A stretch of DNA of 64,000 bases from Marinobacter sp. es.048. Lineage in GTDB: Bacteria; Pseudomonadota; Gammaproteobacteria; Pseudomonadales; Oleiphilaceae. Within the stretch, counting starts at the first letter, position 1, and the number at the start of each line of letters is the position of its first letter. Shown here in pieces: positions 24,843 to 34,388 of this stretch. A program made the translations under genes and the position numbers. The stretch covers positions 62,001-126,000 of the forward strand of contig NZ_FYFA01000001.1 in assembly GCF_900188435.1 (NCBI RefSeq). Reading direction: 5' to 3'. The notes under the pieces were generated by a model. The model worked only from the letters and a program-made list of their open reading frames with translations. It searched no databases and was not told the origin of the DNA.

Positions 24843-25739
24843 ATGGACACACGACACATCAGGCATTTCATGGCGTTGGTTGAGTGCGGCAGTTTTGCTC
24901 GCGCCTCTGAGGTCGTGCACCTGTCTCAACCGGCGTTAAGTCGCAGCATCCAGGAACTGGAGCGCCAACTGGGGGCAAGACTGTTCGATCGGGGACGCTT
25001 CGGGGCGGTTTTAACCGCGCACGGGCGGGCCGCTCTGCCTCATGTCCGGGGCCTGCTGGCCGCGGCAGAGTCTTTAAGGCAGGAAGTCGAGGCCATCGAC
25101 GAGCTTGAGACAGGCGAATTGAATATCGGAACTGGCCCCTACCCGGCGCTGGCCCTGATGGATAAGGTCTGTGCCCGGTTTGTGGATCAATACCCGGGAA
25201 TCCGCCTCAACATACGAACAGATAACTGGCAGGACTTACGCCTTGCGCTGCTGGATCATGAGATAGAGCTTTTTGTGGCCGATACCGGCGAATTGTCTGG
25301 CGATCCGGATCTGGACATTACCCATTTGCCGCAGCCCGAGGTTGTTGTGTTTTGTCGTCATGATCACCCGTTGGCTCAGAAAAAGGGGGTGGTATGGGGA
25401 GATTTGCTCGATTATCCCTTGGCCATGACCCGTGTTCCTGAAGATATGGAACGGAATATCCAGGCCATGAGCGCGCAACAAGGCGGCCTGAAACGAAGGA
25501 TAGAGTGCGACAATATTGCCATGCTCGCGGCCATTGTTACCGGCAGCAAGGCCATCAGTATTGCGCCCAGACCTATAGTGGCTGACTTGCTTGAAAGCGG
25601 AAAGGTGACAACCGTTTCTGTAACCGGGATTGAGACTCTTCGGACCCGTTATGGTGTCTTGCAACGCTGCGGGAGACCGCTTTCACCGGCGGCGGGTAAG
25701 TTTCATTCCATGATTCTGGAATTCGCAAATCTGAAATAA
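24843..25739 (+). CDS. sdsB: LysR-family regulator, probable SdsB
   Basis: Encodes 298 residues from ATG 24843; the longer frame to 24816 would overlap the palindrome. Residues 1-60 form the LysR winged helix (HFMALVECGSFARASEVVHLSQPALSRSIQELERQLGARLFDR), and residues 90-295 the effector-binding domain. It is divergent from the alkylsulfatase gene, the arrangement of sdsB and sdsA, and so is likely an activator responding to an alkyl sulfate or long-chain alcohol. The name rests on position and family only. Confidence 0.8.
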   Translation: MDTRHIRHFMALVECGSFARASEVVHLSQPALSRSIQELERQLGARLFDRGRFGAVLTAHGRAALPHVRGLLAAAESLRQEVEAIDELETGELNIGTGPYPALALMDKVCARFVDQYPGIRLNIRTDNWQDLRLALLDHEIELFVADTGELSGDPDLDITHLPQPEVVVFCRHDHPLAQKKGVVWGDLLDYPLAMTRVPEDMERNIQAMSAQQGGLKRRIECDNIAMLAAIVTGSKAISIAPRPIVADLLESGKVTTVSVTGIETLRTRYGVLQRCGRPLSPAAGKFHSMILEFANLK

Positions 25740-25841
25740 ACCATAGACATAGCACTCGTTGGCACTAGCCATCAGAACCCGTTAGCCAGAAGAGCGAGAC
25801 CCGATGTGCTTGCTCTTCAACCAAAAGATCAGCAACTGAAA

Positions 25842-26234
25842 TCAGGCCGGCTCAAACCGCTCCTGCAGCCACGCCTTGATTTCGTCAGACTCATAAAGCC
25901 AACGTTCACTGCCATCCTCATGCCGAATCTTCAGGCAGGGCACTTTGACACGACCACCACCGGCTTCCAAGGCTGCGCGATGCTCCGGGTCATGCTGGGC
26001 ATCGCGGGTCTCAACGTTCAGGCCAAGCCGAGCGATTTCCTTTCTTACCTTGATGCAGAATGGGCAGGCTTTGAACTGGTAAAGGGCGAGATGCTTGCTG
26101 GCCTCGTCGGCACGTGCCTGCTCTTCAGCAGCGCGGGTAACGCTTTCAGGCGTGCTGAGCTTTTCACTGAGCAGCATGAAGGGCGTAAGTACCAAGCGTA
26201 GGGTGCGGAAAAAATAACGAATAATAAATCTCAT
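25842..26234 (-). CDS. glutaredoxin-like membrane-anchored protein
   Basis: Encodes 130 residues. Residues 1-25 are hydrophobic and basic and may anchor the protein in the inner membrane. The thioredoxin-fold domain starts near residue 48 (LALYQFKACPFCIKVRKEI) with the dithiol CPFC, and continues through KVPCLKI, the cis-Pro loop. A glutathione-dependent disulfide reductase role is expected. It stands alone between sdsB and the FAD-linked oxidase. Confidence 0.82.
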   Translation of the reverse strand: MRFIIRYFFRTLRLVLTPFMLLSEKLSTPESVTRAAEEQARADEASKHLALYQFKACPFCIKVRKEIARLGLNVETRDAQHDPEHRAALEAGGGRVKVPCLKIRHEDGSERWLYESDEIKAWLQERFEPA

Positions 26235-26392
26235 GGGTAAGGCTCAAACTCCGGTTTTCCAGATAGAACGTCGTCTGAAGGATGTCGGCATTCAGGATTT
26301 ATTTGCGTGCCTGTAGTGGTGTACGAGGATATCATTTCAAAGGATGAAGTGTTCAGAGTAAAGGGGCAGAACCCTCATTGATGGAGAACCCG

Positions 26393-28084
26393 ATGTCCGA
26401 GTCCGGCACAAAGTCACTTCGCAAACCCCTGCGATTCTGGGGCTGGGGTTATGCGGATGAGGATCTGCATCCCGAGGAACACGCCATGATCGACACAGTC
26501 ACGCAAATGTTCGTGCCTGAAGGGCTTGTGGAGATCGAGCCACCAACGGTTGAGGACTTTGAGCTCCCGGCACCCCGGCTATCCTCGATTCCAGAGTCTC
26601 TCTCGGACATCATTTCCACAACGCCCTACGACCGCCTGGTGCATAGCTACGGAAAGTCCTACGCCGATATGGCCCGGATGCTGATGCGGCAAGTGCATAA
26701 TCCGCCCGACGCCGTTGCCTTTCCCAAAACCGAAGACGACATCCAGCAACTGTTTAACTACGCGGCCGAACATCAGATCGCACTTATCCCCTTTGGTGGA
26801 GGCACCAGTGTCTGTGGCGGCGTAGAGCCCGATGTTGGCGATACCTACCAGGCTACAATCAGCGTTGATATGGAAAACCTGAACCAGATCCTGGAGATTG
26901 ATCCTGTCAGTCGCCGAGCGCGGATTCAGGCTGGCATCAAAGGCCCGGACCTTGAGCAGCAACTGAAGCAGCACGGTTTGACGCTGCGTCATTACCCGCA
27001 GAGCTTTCCGTTCGTGAGCCTCGGCGGCATGCTGGCAACCCGTGCTGGCGGCCATTTTGCGACCGTGTACACGCACATCGAAGACATGGTTGAAGCAACC
27101 AGGCTGGTCACGCCAAAAGGCATCATCGAGACTCGCGCCTTGCCTGGCTCAGGCGCGGGCCCTTCAGCAGACCGTATGATCTGTGGCTCAGAAGGCACGC
27201 TGGGGATCATTACCGAAGCCACCATGCGGTTACAGCATCGGCCCAGGTGGCGGGCCACTGCCTCGGTAAATTTTGATCGCTTCATGAAGGGTGTCGATGC
27301 CGTCAGACAGATTGCGCAATCGGGTTTATTCCCGTCGAATTGCCGTCTGCTGGACGAGGCCGAAGTGATGATCAACAGGATCGCCGACAGGCCCTGCGCC
27401 ATTCTGGTTCTTGGTTTCGAGTCAGCGGATCATTCTCAGGAAAATAAAATTGAACGTGCCGTTGCGATTGCCGAAGAACATGGCGGTGTTCTGCAAAAAG
27501 ATGGCATTACCTATAACCCGGATCATTCAGAAAAAGGGTCTAGCGAAGCTGAATCCTGGAGAAATGCCTTCATTCGCATGCCCTACTGGCGCAATCGACT
27601 GACCGCTATGGGCATGATTGCCGATACCTTCGAAACCGCGATCACCTGGGACAAGTTCCCGAGTCTGTACAAGGCCGTAAAATCCACCATGGAGTCCGCG
27701 CTTCGCGAGATCACTCAACGGCCGTTTTCATTTTCCTGCCGGTTTACCCACGTTTACCCGGACGGCCCGGCGCCCTACTTTACGTTTTACTGCGTGGGCG
27801 ATACCGCGGGCGATCTGAGTAACGCTCTGGAAAAGTGGAAACAGCTCAAGCGTATTTCGATGGAAGTGTTGGCTGAGCAGGGCGCCACCGTTACGCATCA
27901 TCACGCGGTCGGCAGGGACCACCGTTTTGGCTACGAACAGCAGACATCACCGCTGTTTCGTCAAACCCTGGCTGCAGGTAAACAGTTTCTGGACCCCCAC
28001 GGCATCCTCAATCCGGGGGCTCTCATTAACCCCCAAGATAAGGACATTGGCATTACGGGTGCTTTTTCTGACGTCGAGTTTTGA
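26393..28084 (+). CDS. FAD-linked oxidase, alkylglycerone-phosphate synthase type
   Basis: Encodes 563 residues from ATG 26393 (GGAG 6 bp upstream); TTG 26378 and ATG 26381 are less likely starts. The p-cresol methylhydroxylase-type FAD domain is clear: PKTEDDIQQLFNYA, IPFGGGTSVCGGVEP and a long FAD_binding_4 region. The C-terminal oxidase domain ends in the FAD-contact THHHAVGRDH and LDPHGILNPG. Related to alkyl-dihydroxyacetonephosphate synthase and GlcD-like enzymes; the bacterial substrate is unknown. A decayed second copy lies at 38427-39545. Confidence 0.82.
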   Translation: MSESGTKSLRKPLRFWGWGYADEDLHPEEHAMIDTVTQMFVPEGLVEIEPPTVEDFELPAPRLSSIPESLSDIISTTPYDRLVHSYGKSYADMARMLMRQVHNPPDAVAFPKTEDDIQQLFNYAAEHQIALIPFGGGTSVCGGVEPDVGDTYQATISVDMENLNQILEIDPVSRRARIQAGIKGPDLEQQLKQHGLTLRHYPQSFPFVSLGGMLATRAGGHFATVYTHIEDMVEATRLVTPKGIIETRALPGSGAGPSADRMICGSEGTLGIITEATMRLQHRPRWRATASVNFDRFMKGVDAVRQIAQSGLFPSNCRLLDEAEVMINRIADRPCAILVLGFESADHSQENKIERAVAIAEEHGGVLQKDGITYNPDHSEKGSSEAESWRNAFIRMPYWRNRLTAMGMIADTFETAITWDKFPSLYKAVKSTMESALREITQRPFSFSCRFTHVYPDGPAPYFTFYCVGDTAGDLSNALEKWKQLKRISMEVLAEQGATVTHHHAVGRDHRFGYEQQTSPLFRQTLAAGKQFLDPHGILNPGALINPQDKDIGITGAFSDVEF

Positions 28085-28095
28085 CTCGACGTCAG
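28068..28095. terminator. perfect 11-bp hairpin between convergent genes
   Basis: CTGACGTCGAG, loop TTTTGA, CTCGACGTCAG. The stem contains the last codons of both the FAD oxidase (+) and codA (-), whose stop codons face each other. Lacks a T run on the plus side, so it may act as a barrier or mRNA 3' stabiliser more than as a classical terminator. Confidence 0.45.
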
Positions 28096-29321
28096 CCCTG
28101 CATGCTTACCAGAATTCGGCCATCGCGAACCGACGCCAAAACCGGTAACTGACCCAACAGAACCTCATACGGCGACTGACCTTGCAGAACAACACAACGA
28201 GCAGGAAGACCTTCTTCAATGCCGTACTCTTTTAGATCCAGTGCTGCGGCACCGTTGTCGGTAATGAGTTCCAGCGAATGGTCAATCCAGCCCATACCCA
28301 GCATGTGGCAAGCGTGCAGGCCGACATCCAGCGTACGGAGCATGTTGCCGTTCCCCAACGGATACCAGGGATCGCGGATAGAGTCCTGGCCGAAGGCGAC
28401 TTTCAGCCCGGCATCAAGCAGTTCCGGAACACGGGTCAGGCCTCGACGTTTCGGGTAGCCGTCAAACCGGCCCTGCAGGTGCAGGCTCTCGGTAGGCATC
28501 GACAGGAAACGAAGACCGGATTTCTTCAACAACCGGAACAACCGGCTGCAATAGTGGTCGTTGTACGAACCCATGGCGCAGGTATGACTGGCGGTGACCC
28601 GGGAGCCATAGTCGAGCTTGAGCGCTTCGGCGGCAAGTACTTCCAGGAAGCGGGACTCGGGATCATCGATTTCGTCACAGTGCACATCGACCAGCAGGTC
28701 GTGTTTGTGGGCCAGCGCCACCAGCCACTGAACCGACTCGACGCCGTAATCCCGGGTGAATTCGAAATGGGGAATGCCACCAACCACGTCGGCACCCAGT
28801 CGAACAGCTTCTTCCATCAGCTCCTTACCCTGCGGAAATGACCAGAGGCCTTCCTGGGGAAACGCCACGATCTGGAGATCCACCGTTTCAGCCATGCGCT
28901 CACGCACTTCAAGCATGGCTTTCAGGCCCGTCAGCTTAGCGTCTGTGACATCCACATGGGTGCGGACATGCTGAATGCCGTTATCGGCAAACAGCTTGAG
29001 CGTCTGCTCCGCCCGACCGATCACGTCGTCCCGGGTCAAGCTGGCTTTGCGCTCGGACCAGCACTCAATACCCTCGAACAGGGTGCCGCTCTGGTTCCAG
29101 CGTGGCTCGCCGGCAGTCATGGCCGCATCCAGGTGGATGTGCGGCTCCACGAAAGGAGGAGCGACCAGATTTCCGCCAGCGTCCAGCTGATACTCGGCGA
29201 CACTTTCAGGCGCAGTCTGGGCCGTGATACTGCTGAATTGGCCATCGGTGATGGTTAGCCGGAACAAACCCTCGCGGCCCTGCAGCCGGGCATTGATAAT
29301 AGCGTTCAGATTTTCACTCAT
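28092..29321 (-). CDS. codA: cytosine deaminase CodA
   Basis: Encodes 409 residues from ATG 29319-29321, with GGAG 5 bp upstream. Converts cytosine to uracil and ammonia in the cytoplasm. The amidohydrolase metal and active-site motifs of E. coli CodA are all visible: VEPHIHLDAAMT, HVRTHVDVTDA, the HCDEIDDP block, SHTCAMGSYND and FGQDSIRDPW. Third gene of a minus-strand run, codB-pucR-codA, with 33 bp between it and the regulator. Confidence 0.93.
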   Translation of the reverse strand: MSENLNAIINARLQGREGLFRLTITDGQFSSITAQTAPESVAEYQLDAGGNLVAPPFVEPHIHLDAAMTAGEPRWNQSGTLFEGIECWSERKASLTRDDVIGRAEQTLKLFADNGIQHVRTHVDVTDAKLTGLKAMLEVRERMAETVDLQIVAFPQEGLWSFPQGKELMEEAVRLGADVVGGIPHFEFTRDYGVESVQWLVALAHKHDLLVDVHCDEIDDPESRFLEVLAAEALKLDYGSRVTASHTCAMGSYNDHYCSRLFRLLKKSGLRFLSMPTESLHLQGRFDGYPKRRGLTRVPELLDAGLKVAFGQDSIRDPWYPLGNGNMLRTLDVGLHACHMLGMGWIDHSLELITDNGAAALDLKEYGIEEGLPARCVVLQGQSPYEVLLGQLPVLASVRDGRILVSMQG

Positions 29322-29354
29322 AACATCTCCACACAGATTTCCCACTGGTTTGAA

Positions 29355-30056
29355 TCATGGCCGGGACAGCAGATGGGCCAACACCAGGGTTTTGAAGTAC
29401 TCGTTCGGTTCAGCCTTCGGAGGCATCTCCTCGACCAAACGGTTCATCCGGTTCCGGATGGTGTTTCGATGGCAGCCAAGCGCCTCGGCCATGGCGCACT
29501 GGTTACCGCGTTCATTGAGCCACGCTTCCAGGAGATCACGGCTATCCATGAGCGCGCCGTCCAACCCTGGCAGGTACTGCCGGGTCAGTCGTTCGAGCTG
29601 ATGACTGCCAATACTGGCTATCAACGCTTCCGCCAGGCCGCCCTCCCGGGGTTCTTGCGCTCGCTCCGATGCGACAATCGCCCGAGCGATGGTTTCGGTC
29701 ACATCCACCAGTGGCAGCGAATAGGGCTGCTCGAACAGGGGAATGGCAAGCCCATCAGCCAGGCGACTTAACATGGCCGGCAGCTGCCCGATGTAGGCAT
29801 CGCCGGTAAGCACGACCAGCCCGGATATACCGCAGTCCCGGCCTTCATGGAGACATTCGGCCAGATTGGCCGGGCTGCGGTGGCTACTAATACCGGTGAC
29901 AAATACCAGCTCACCACCCCTGACCCAGTTGCTGAAAGACCGGTTCTCCGCCAGGTAAGGCCAGCGCACCGTGTTGTCTACGCCTGAACTGCCACCGCGC
30001 AGATGGATAGCCCCAAGACCGGGGAGCTCCGGAATTTCCCGGCACTTCAGCGCCAT
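29355..30056 (-). CDS. PucR-type regulator of the cod operon
   Basis: Encodes 233 residues. The N-terminal 125 residues form the PucR (purine catabolism) sensor domain; the C-terminal 60 hold the PucR helix-turn-helix (AMAEALGCHRNTIRNRMNRLVEE). Such proteins control uptake and breakdown of nucleobases. It lies between codB and codA, starting right after the codB stop, so it is likely co-transcribed and controls this operon. Shorter than classical PucR (about 500 residues) because the middle GGDEF-like part is missing. Confidence 0.83.
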   Translation of the reverse strand: MALKCREIPELPGLGAIHLRGGSSGVDNTVRWPYLAENRSFSNWVRGGELVFVTGISSHRSPANLAECLHEGRDCGISGLVVLTGDAYIGQLPAMLSRLADGLAIPLFEQPYSLPLVDVTETIARAIVASERAQEPREGGLAEALIASIGSHQLERLTRQYLPGLDGALMDSRDLLEAWLNERGNQCAMAEALGCHRNTIRNRMNRLVEEMPPKAEPNEYFKTLVLAHLLSRP

Positions 30057-31340
30057 TTACACTGCCCCCAGAACCTGGGCCCGACGCTCACGCACGGCCT
30101 CACTGACCACAAGCACCACACCATAACTGGCCGCAGCAACCAGAACGCCGACAATCGGCGCGATCCATGGCGAGGTATAGGCCGCTGCCGAGCCTATGGC
30201 ATAGGCCGCCAGCCCGGGAAGGTTGAACGCGGGCAGAGTCACCGTTTCGAGTGACGGATACTCGCGTTTGTAGCCAATGAAATAGCTGGCCATGATGACG
30301 CCGCCAATGGGCGGAATGAAGGTTCCAAGCAATACCAGGAACGGGATGAGCCATTCATACATACCCAGAACCGCGAGCAATGTGCCGATCGCGGCACCGC
30401 CCACTGTCACCAGCTTGCGACGGCGGGTTCGAATCATATTGCAGCCAGCAACGGCGAAGTTGTATACGGTATTATCCTGCGTTGTCCAAAGGTTCAGGAA
30501 CAACATGAGAATGCCCAGGGTCGCCAATCCCTGCGCCACCATGATGTCGACGATATCCGCCTGCTGGTAAACCAGTGCACCAAAGGCGCCGATCAGCGTC
30601 ATCAGGCCATTGCCGAGGAAGAAGGCCAGCAGGGTCGCAATCACCGCCGTTTTTCCGGATTTGGCAAAACGGGTCCAGTTGGTGGCCTGAGTGCCCCCAC
30701 TGACGAAAGTGCCGAACACCATGGTAATGGCAGCAGCTACGGTCATTTCGTCTGAGGGGGTAATGGCGAGCAATCCCGAAAATCCACCGGCGTCCGAGGT
30801 TGCGATTGTCATGCTCACCGCTACCAGAATAATCATCGCCGGCACCGCAAAGCGGGACAGCATTTCCAGCCCCTTGTAACCAATGAAGGCAGTAATGCAG
30901 AAGCCAAAACCGAACACCACCATCAGCGGCGTGGTCCAGCTCTCGGGCAGGCCCGTCAGCTTGACCAGGAGTATCGCCATGGTGGCTGTGCCCCAGGCGT
31001 ACCAGCCGATCTGGGTGAACCCGAGAATAAAGTCAGAAAGCTTGCTGCCCAGTTCACCGAAGCTGAAGCGGGACATCAGCGCGGTATTGAGGCCAGATTT
31101 GGCAGCAATGTAGCCAAGAATAGCGGCATAAGTTCCCAACAGCAGGTTACCGGCTGCCAACACCAGCAGCATGGTCGAGAAATCAAACGCAACACCGATG
31201 CTGCCGCCCGCCCACATGGTGGCGGTGAAGAAGGTGAAACCAAGCAGAACCAGGCCCATAGACCAGATACTGCGTCGCTGGTCCATGGGTACCGGGCTGA
31301 GCGGGTAGTCCTGTTCCTGGGGGGTTACTTGTGAGGTCAT
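30057..31340 (-). CDS. codB: cytosine permease CodB (NCS1 family)
   Basis: Encodes 427 residues from ATG 31338-31340; the frame extends upstream to 31658 but that part has no membrane character. About twelve transmembrane segments and the NCS1 features: a Trp-Ser start (RRSIWSMGLVLLGFTF), GGSIGVAFDF, and a central IGWYAWGTATMAIL. Imports cytosine with a cation. Directly followed by the PucR regulator and codA. Confidence 0.9.
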   Translation of the reverse strand: MTSQVTPQEQDYPLSPVPMDQRRSIWSMGLVLLGFTFFTATMWAGGSIGVAFDFSTMLLVLAAGNLLLGTYAAILGYIAAKSGLNTALMSRFSFGELGSKLSDFILGFTQIGWYAWGTATMAILLVKLTGLPESWTTPLMVVFGFGFCITAFIGYKGLEMLSRFAVPAMIILVAVSMTIATSDAGGFSGLLAITPSDEMTVAAAITMVFGTFVSGGTQATNWTRFAKSGKTAVIATLLAFFLGNGLMTLIGAFGALVYQQADIVDIMVAQGLATLGILMLFLNLWTTQDNTVYNFAVAGCNMIRTRRRKLVTVGGAAIGTLLAVLGMYEWLIPFLVLLGTFIPPIGGVIMASYFIGYKREYPSLETVTLPAFNLPGLAAYAIGSAAAYTSPWIAPIVGVLVAAASYGVVLVVSEAVRERRAQVLGAV

Positions 31341-31888
31341 AGCCTTGTCTCTCTTTGATGAAAACACGCAAGAGAGATGGCAACGTCTATGCCATGTGCT
31401 CGTGAACGCCGTGGTATTAGAAGAAGGCGAACACCCACTCTGTGCATTTTGCACAATCACAGCCCGGTAGCATGCAGTCGCACCCCGGATTCGCCCTGAC
31501 CTGGTGCAAAAAAGCAGGCCAATACTCATTTCAGTGCAGACCTGCCCTCTGACGGAGAGGTCCAAGTCATGAGCCTCTGAAAAGTCAGAACCGGCTTCAA
31601 ACATCCTCTCATTACCAGTAATCACAAGGACGCGGATGCTCTCATTTTCCAGCAACATATTGCTGTATGGAATAACTCGCTCTACTGATAAGCGTTTTCT
31701 TATTTCTTTTGCTTAAAATCGATGACGGTTTATTCCTCCGGTTTTCAGAGGCCACACCCGAGCGTTTTTAGAGCAACATCTTGACATATTATTTTGGGAG
31801 GGCGTATGTTGAATCTGACAAGGCAAAACCCTGCGCTTGCGCGGTCACCCTTCTAACAACAACAAACCGGACACAACAGGTGAACAAG
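31341..31888. other. divergent control region between codB and aliA
   Basis: 548 bp with no convincing gene. It holds a possible aliA promoter at 31781-31810 and, presumably, the codB promoter. Confidence 0.5.
31781..31810 (+). promoter_or_regulatory. possible sigma-70 promoter of the aliA operon
   Basis: TTGACA at 31781-31786 matches the -35 consensus exactly and TATGTT at 31805-31810 is a fair -10 box, 18 bp apart. It would give an mRNA leader of about 70 bases before the aliA start. Confidence 0.45.
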
Positions 31889-33553
31889 ATGGATACAGGC
31901 ATCACTATCAATCCGGAACGCCGTGCCGCGATGATCAATAGCGGCGCGTGGAACGACAATATCATTACCGACTACTTCGACCAGGCGGTCGCCAGCACCC
32001 CGGACAGGGAAGCCATCGTCGGTTACCAGGTCACCAGCGACACCCGCACCGCCCTCACCTATCGGGAACTCAATGACAAAGTCACTCGCATGGCAGCGGG
32101 CCTGGCGGCTATGGGCATCGAAAAGGGCGAAGTGGTGGCCTGCCAGCTACCCAACTGGTGGCAGACCACGGCCCTGCATCTGGCCTGCATGCGAATCGGC
32201 GCCATCCTGAATCCGCTCATGCCCATTTTCCGTGAGCGGGAGCTCCGCTTTATGCTCAAGCATGGCGAAGCCAAACTGCTTGTGATTCCAAAGATCTTCC
32301 GGGACTTTGACTATGAGGCGATGGTTAACGGTATTCGCGAGGAGTTGCCGGCCCTGGAAACTCTGCTGGTCATCGGCGGAGAAGGTGAACGCAGCTTCGA
32401 ACAACGCCTGATGGAGACGCCCTGGGAAGAACAGCAGGACATCACGACCCTGTTCTCGGAACGCCAACTCAACGCTGATGATGCAATCCAGATTCTCTAC
32501 ACGTCTGGCACTACCGGCGAGCCCAAAGGGGTAATGCATACCTCCAACACCCTGTTTTCCAATGTTCGACCCTACGCCGACCGCCTGCATCTGACTTCCA
32601 ATGACAAGGTACTGATGGCCTCCCCCCTGGCCCACCAGACGGGTTTCATGTACGGCATCATGATGCCCGTCTATCTGGGCACGACTGCCATCCTGCAGGA
32701 CATCTGGGATGCGGACTATGTCTGCATGGTGATTGGTGCCGAAAAGCCGGCCTTCACCATGGCCGCCACTCCGTTCCTGGCCGATTTGGTGAAGACCGCG
32801 CCAAAGCACGAGGGTGAACTGGACTCCCTGCGGATCTTCGTCTCTGCCGGCGCACCGATCCCGAGCGCTGTGGTTGAGCAGGCCGGCAAGGTACTGAAGG
32901 CAAAGATCGTCTCCGCCTGGGGCATGACCGAAAACGGCGCTGTCACCATGACCTGCCCGGAAGATCCAGCCGAGCGGGCCAGCCAATCCGACGGAAAGGC
33001 CATGCCCTTCATGGAAGTCAAAGTCACCGATTTCCAGGGCAACCAACTGCCGGCAGGTGAAGAAGGCAGCTTGCTGGTCCGGGGCTCCAGCCTGTTTGTC
33101 GGCTATCTCAAGCGACCCGAACTCTATGGCGTGGACGAATCCGGCTGGCTCAACACCGGCGACCTCGCTCGAATGGATAAAGATGGCTACATCCGTATCA
33201 CCGGCCGAACCAAGGACGTGGTGATCCGAGGCGGTGAGAACATTCCCGTAGTGGAGGTAGAGAACCTGCTCTACAAGTTCCCGGGCATTGTCGATGTCGC
33301 CCTGGTCGGTTGCCCCGACGAACGCCTGGGTGAGCGCTTGTGCGCCTATGTCACCCTGGATGAGAACGCCACCGATCTGACCCTGGAACAGGTCAAGACC
33401 TACCTGACCGAACAGCAACTGTCCAAAAACTACCTGCCTGAATACCTGGAAGTGATCGAGGCCATGCCTCGCACGGCCTCCGGAAAGATCCAGAAATTCA
33501 AACTGCGCGAGCAGGCCAAAGACGTTCGCCTGGAACCGAACAAACACAATTAA
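31889..33553 (+). CDS. aliA: acyl-CoA ligase, probable cyclohexanecarboxylate-CoA ligase AliA
   Basis: Encodes 554 residues from ATG 31889 (AGGTGA 6 bp upstream). ANL-family AMP-forming ligase: P-loop YTSGTTGEPKGVMHT near residue 205, WGMTEN near 345, the GWLNTGDLARMDKDGYI block, RTKDVVIRGGENIPVVEVE, and the C-terminal catalytic Lys in TASGKIQKFKL. Would activate cyclohexanecarboxylate with ATP and CoA. The specificity is inferred from the following badH, badI and aliB genes. Confidence 0.82.
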   Translation: MDTGITINPERRAAMINSGAWNDNIITDYFDQAVASTPDREAIVGYQVTSDTRTALTYRELNDKVTRMAAGLAAMGIEKGEVVACQLPNWWQTTALHLACMRIGAILNPLMPIFRERELRFMLKHGEAKLLVIPKIFRDFDYEAMVNGIREELPALETLLVIGGEGERSFEQRLMETPWEEQQDITTLFSERQLNADDAIQILYTSGTTGEPKGVMHTSNTLFSNVRPYADRLHLTSNDKVLMASPLAHQTGFMYGIMMPVYLGTTAILQDIWDADYVCMVIGAEKPAFTMAATPFLADLVKTAPKHEGELDSLRIFVSAGAPIPSAVVEQAGKVLKAKIVSAWGMTENGAVTMTCPEDPAERASQSDGKAMPFMEVKVTDFQGNQLPAGEEGSLLVRGSSLFVGYLKRPELYGVDESGWLNTGDLARMDKDGYIRITGRTKDVVIRGGENIPVVEVENLLYKFPGIVDVALVGCPDERLGERLCAYVTLDENATDLTLEQVKTYLTEQQLSKNYLPEYLEVIEAMPRTASGKIQKFKLREQAKDVRLEPNKHN

Positions 33554-33588
33554 TCCCATTGATCTCACAACAACAGGAGCAAGTCATC

Positions 33589-34356
33589 ATGAGAGGCCTC
33601 GAGGGAAAAACAGTCATCGTGACCGGTGGCGGTGGCGGCATTGGTCGTGCCGTGTGCCTGCGCTTTGCTGAGGAAGGCAGCCTGGTGGCGGTGCTGGACC
33701 GTGACGAAAGCACCGCCCGGGCCACGGCAGACCTGATTACCGAAGCTGGAGGCCAGGCAAAAGCTTACGCCGCCGACATCACCGATTACGCCATGATCAC
33801 TGACACCGTGGCCGCCATCGAAAGCGATCTGGGGGTACCCACCGTGCTCGTCAACAACGCCGGTTTCGACCGCTTCATGCCCTTCCTGAAAACCGAGCCG
33901 AAACTTTGGGACCAGCTAATTGCAGTGAACCTAACCGGTGCGCTGAACATGCATCATGTGGTACTGCCCAAGATGATTGCCGCCGGCGGTGGCAAGGTCA
34001 TCAACGTCGCCTCCGATGCAGCCCGCGTCGGCTCCTCAGGCGAATCCGTCTACGCCGCATGCAAGGCTGGCCTGGTGGGTTTCAGCAAAACCGTGGCCCG
34101 GGAATTGGCCACCAAGAATGTGTGCCTGAACGTGGTCTGCCCCGGCCCCACCGACACCGCCTTGCTCAAGGGCGTCGCCGAATCCGCACCCAACCCGGAA
34201 AAACTGCTGGAAGCCTTCCGCAACGCGGTACCCATGAAGCGACTGGCCCAGCCGGAAGACTACCCCGGCGTCATCGCCCTGCTCGCCAGTGACGACGCCA
34301 ACTTCATCACCGGCCAGGTGATCAGCGTGTCCGGTGGCCTGACCATGGCCGGCTAA
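33589..34356 (+). CDS. badH: short-chain dehydrogenase, probable 2-hydroxycyclohexanecarboxyl-CoA dehydrogenase BadH
   Basis: Encodes 255 residues from ATG 33589, behind CAGGAG; a longer frame to 33559 is less likely. Classical SDR: NAD-binding TGGGGGIG at about 12-19, NNAG, the catalytic Ser-Tyr-Lys in SSGESVYAACKAG, and C-terminal ASFITGQV-type end. Oxidises the ring hydroxyl to the 2-keto form with NAD+. Second gene of the operon, 35 bp after aliA. Confidence 0.85.
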   Translation: MRGLEGKTVIVTGGGGGIGRAVCLRFAEEGSLVAVLDRDESTARATADLITEAGGQAKAYAADITDYAMITDTVAAIESDLGVPTVLVNNAGFDRFMPFLKTEPKLWDQLIAVNLTGALNMHHVVLPKMIAAGGGKVINVASDAARVGSSGESVYAACKAGLVGFSKTVARELATKNVCLNVVCPGPTDTALLKGVAESAPNPEKLLEAFRNAVPMKRLAQPEDYPGVIALLASDDANFITGQVISVSGGLTMAG

Positions 34357-34388
34357 GGCACCAGCTACAAGATCGAGGAGAACGCATT

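Noticed and set aside
32147..33568. 473-codon minus-strand ORF
   Set aside because: Lies entirely opposite the clear aliA gene; it results from GC-rich codon bias.
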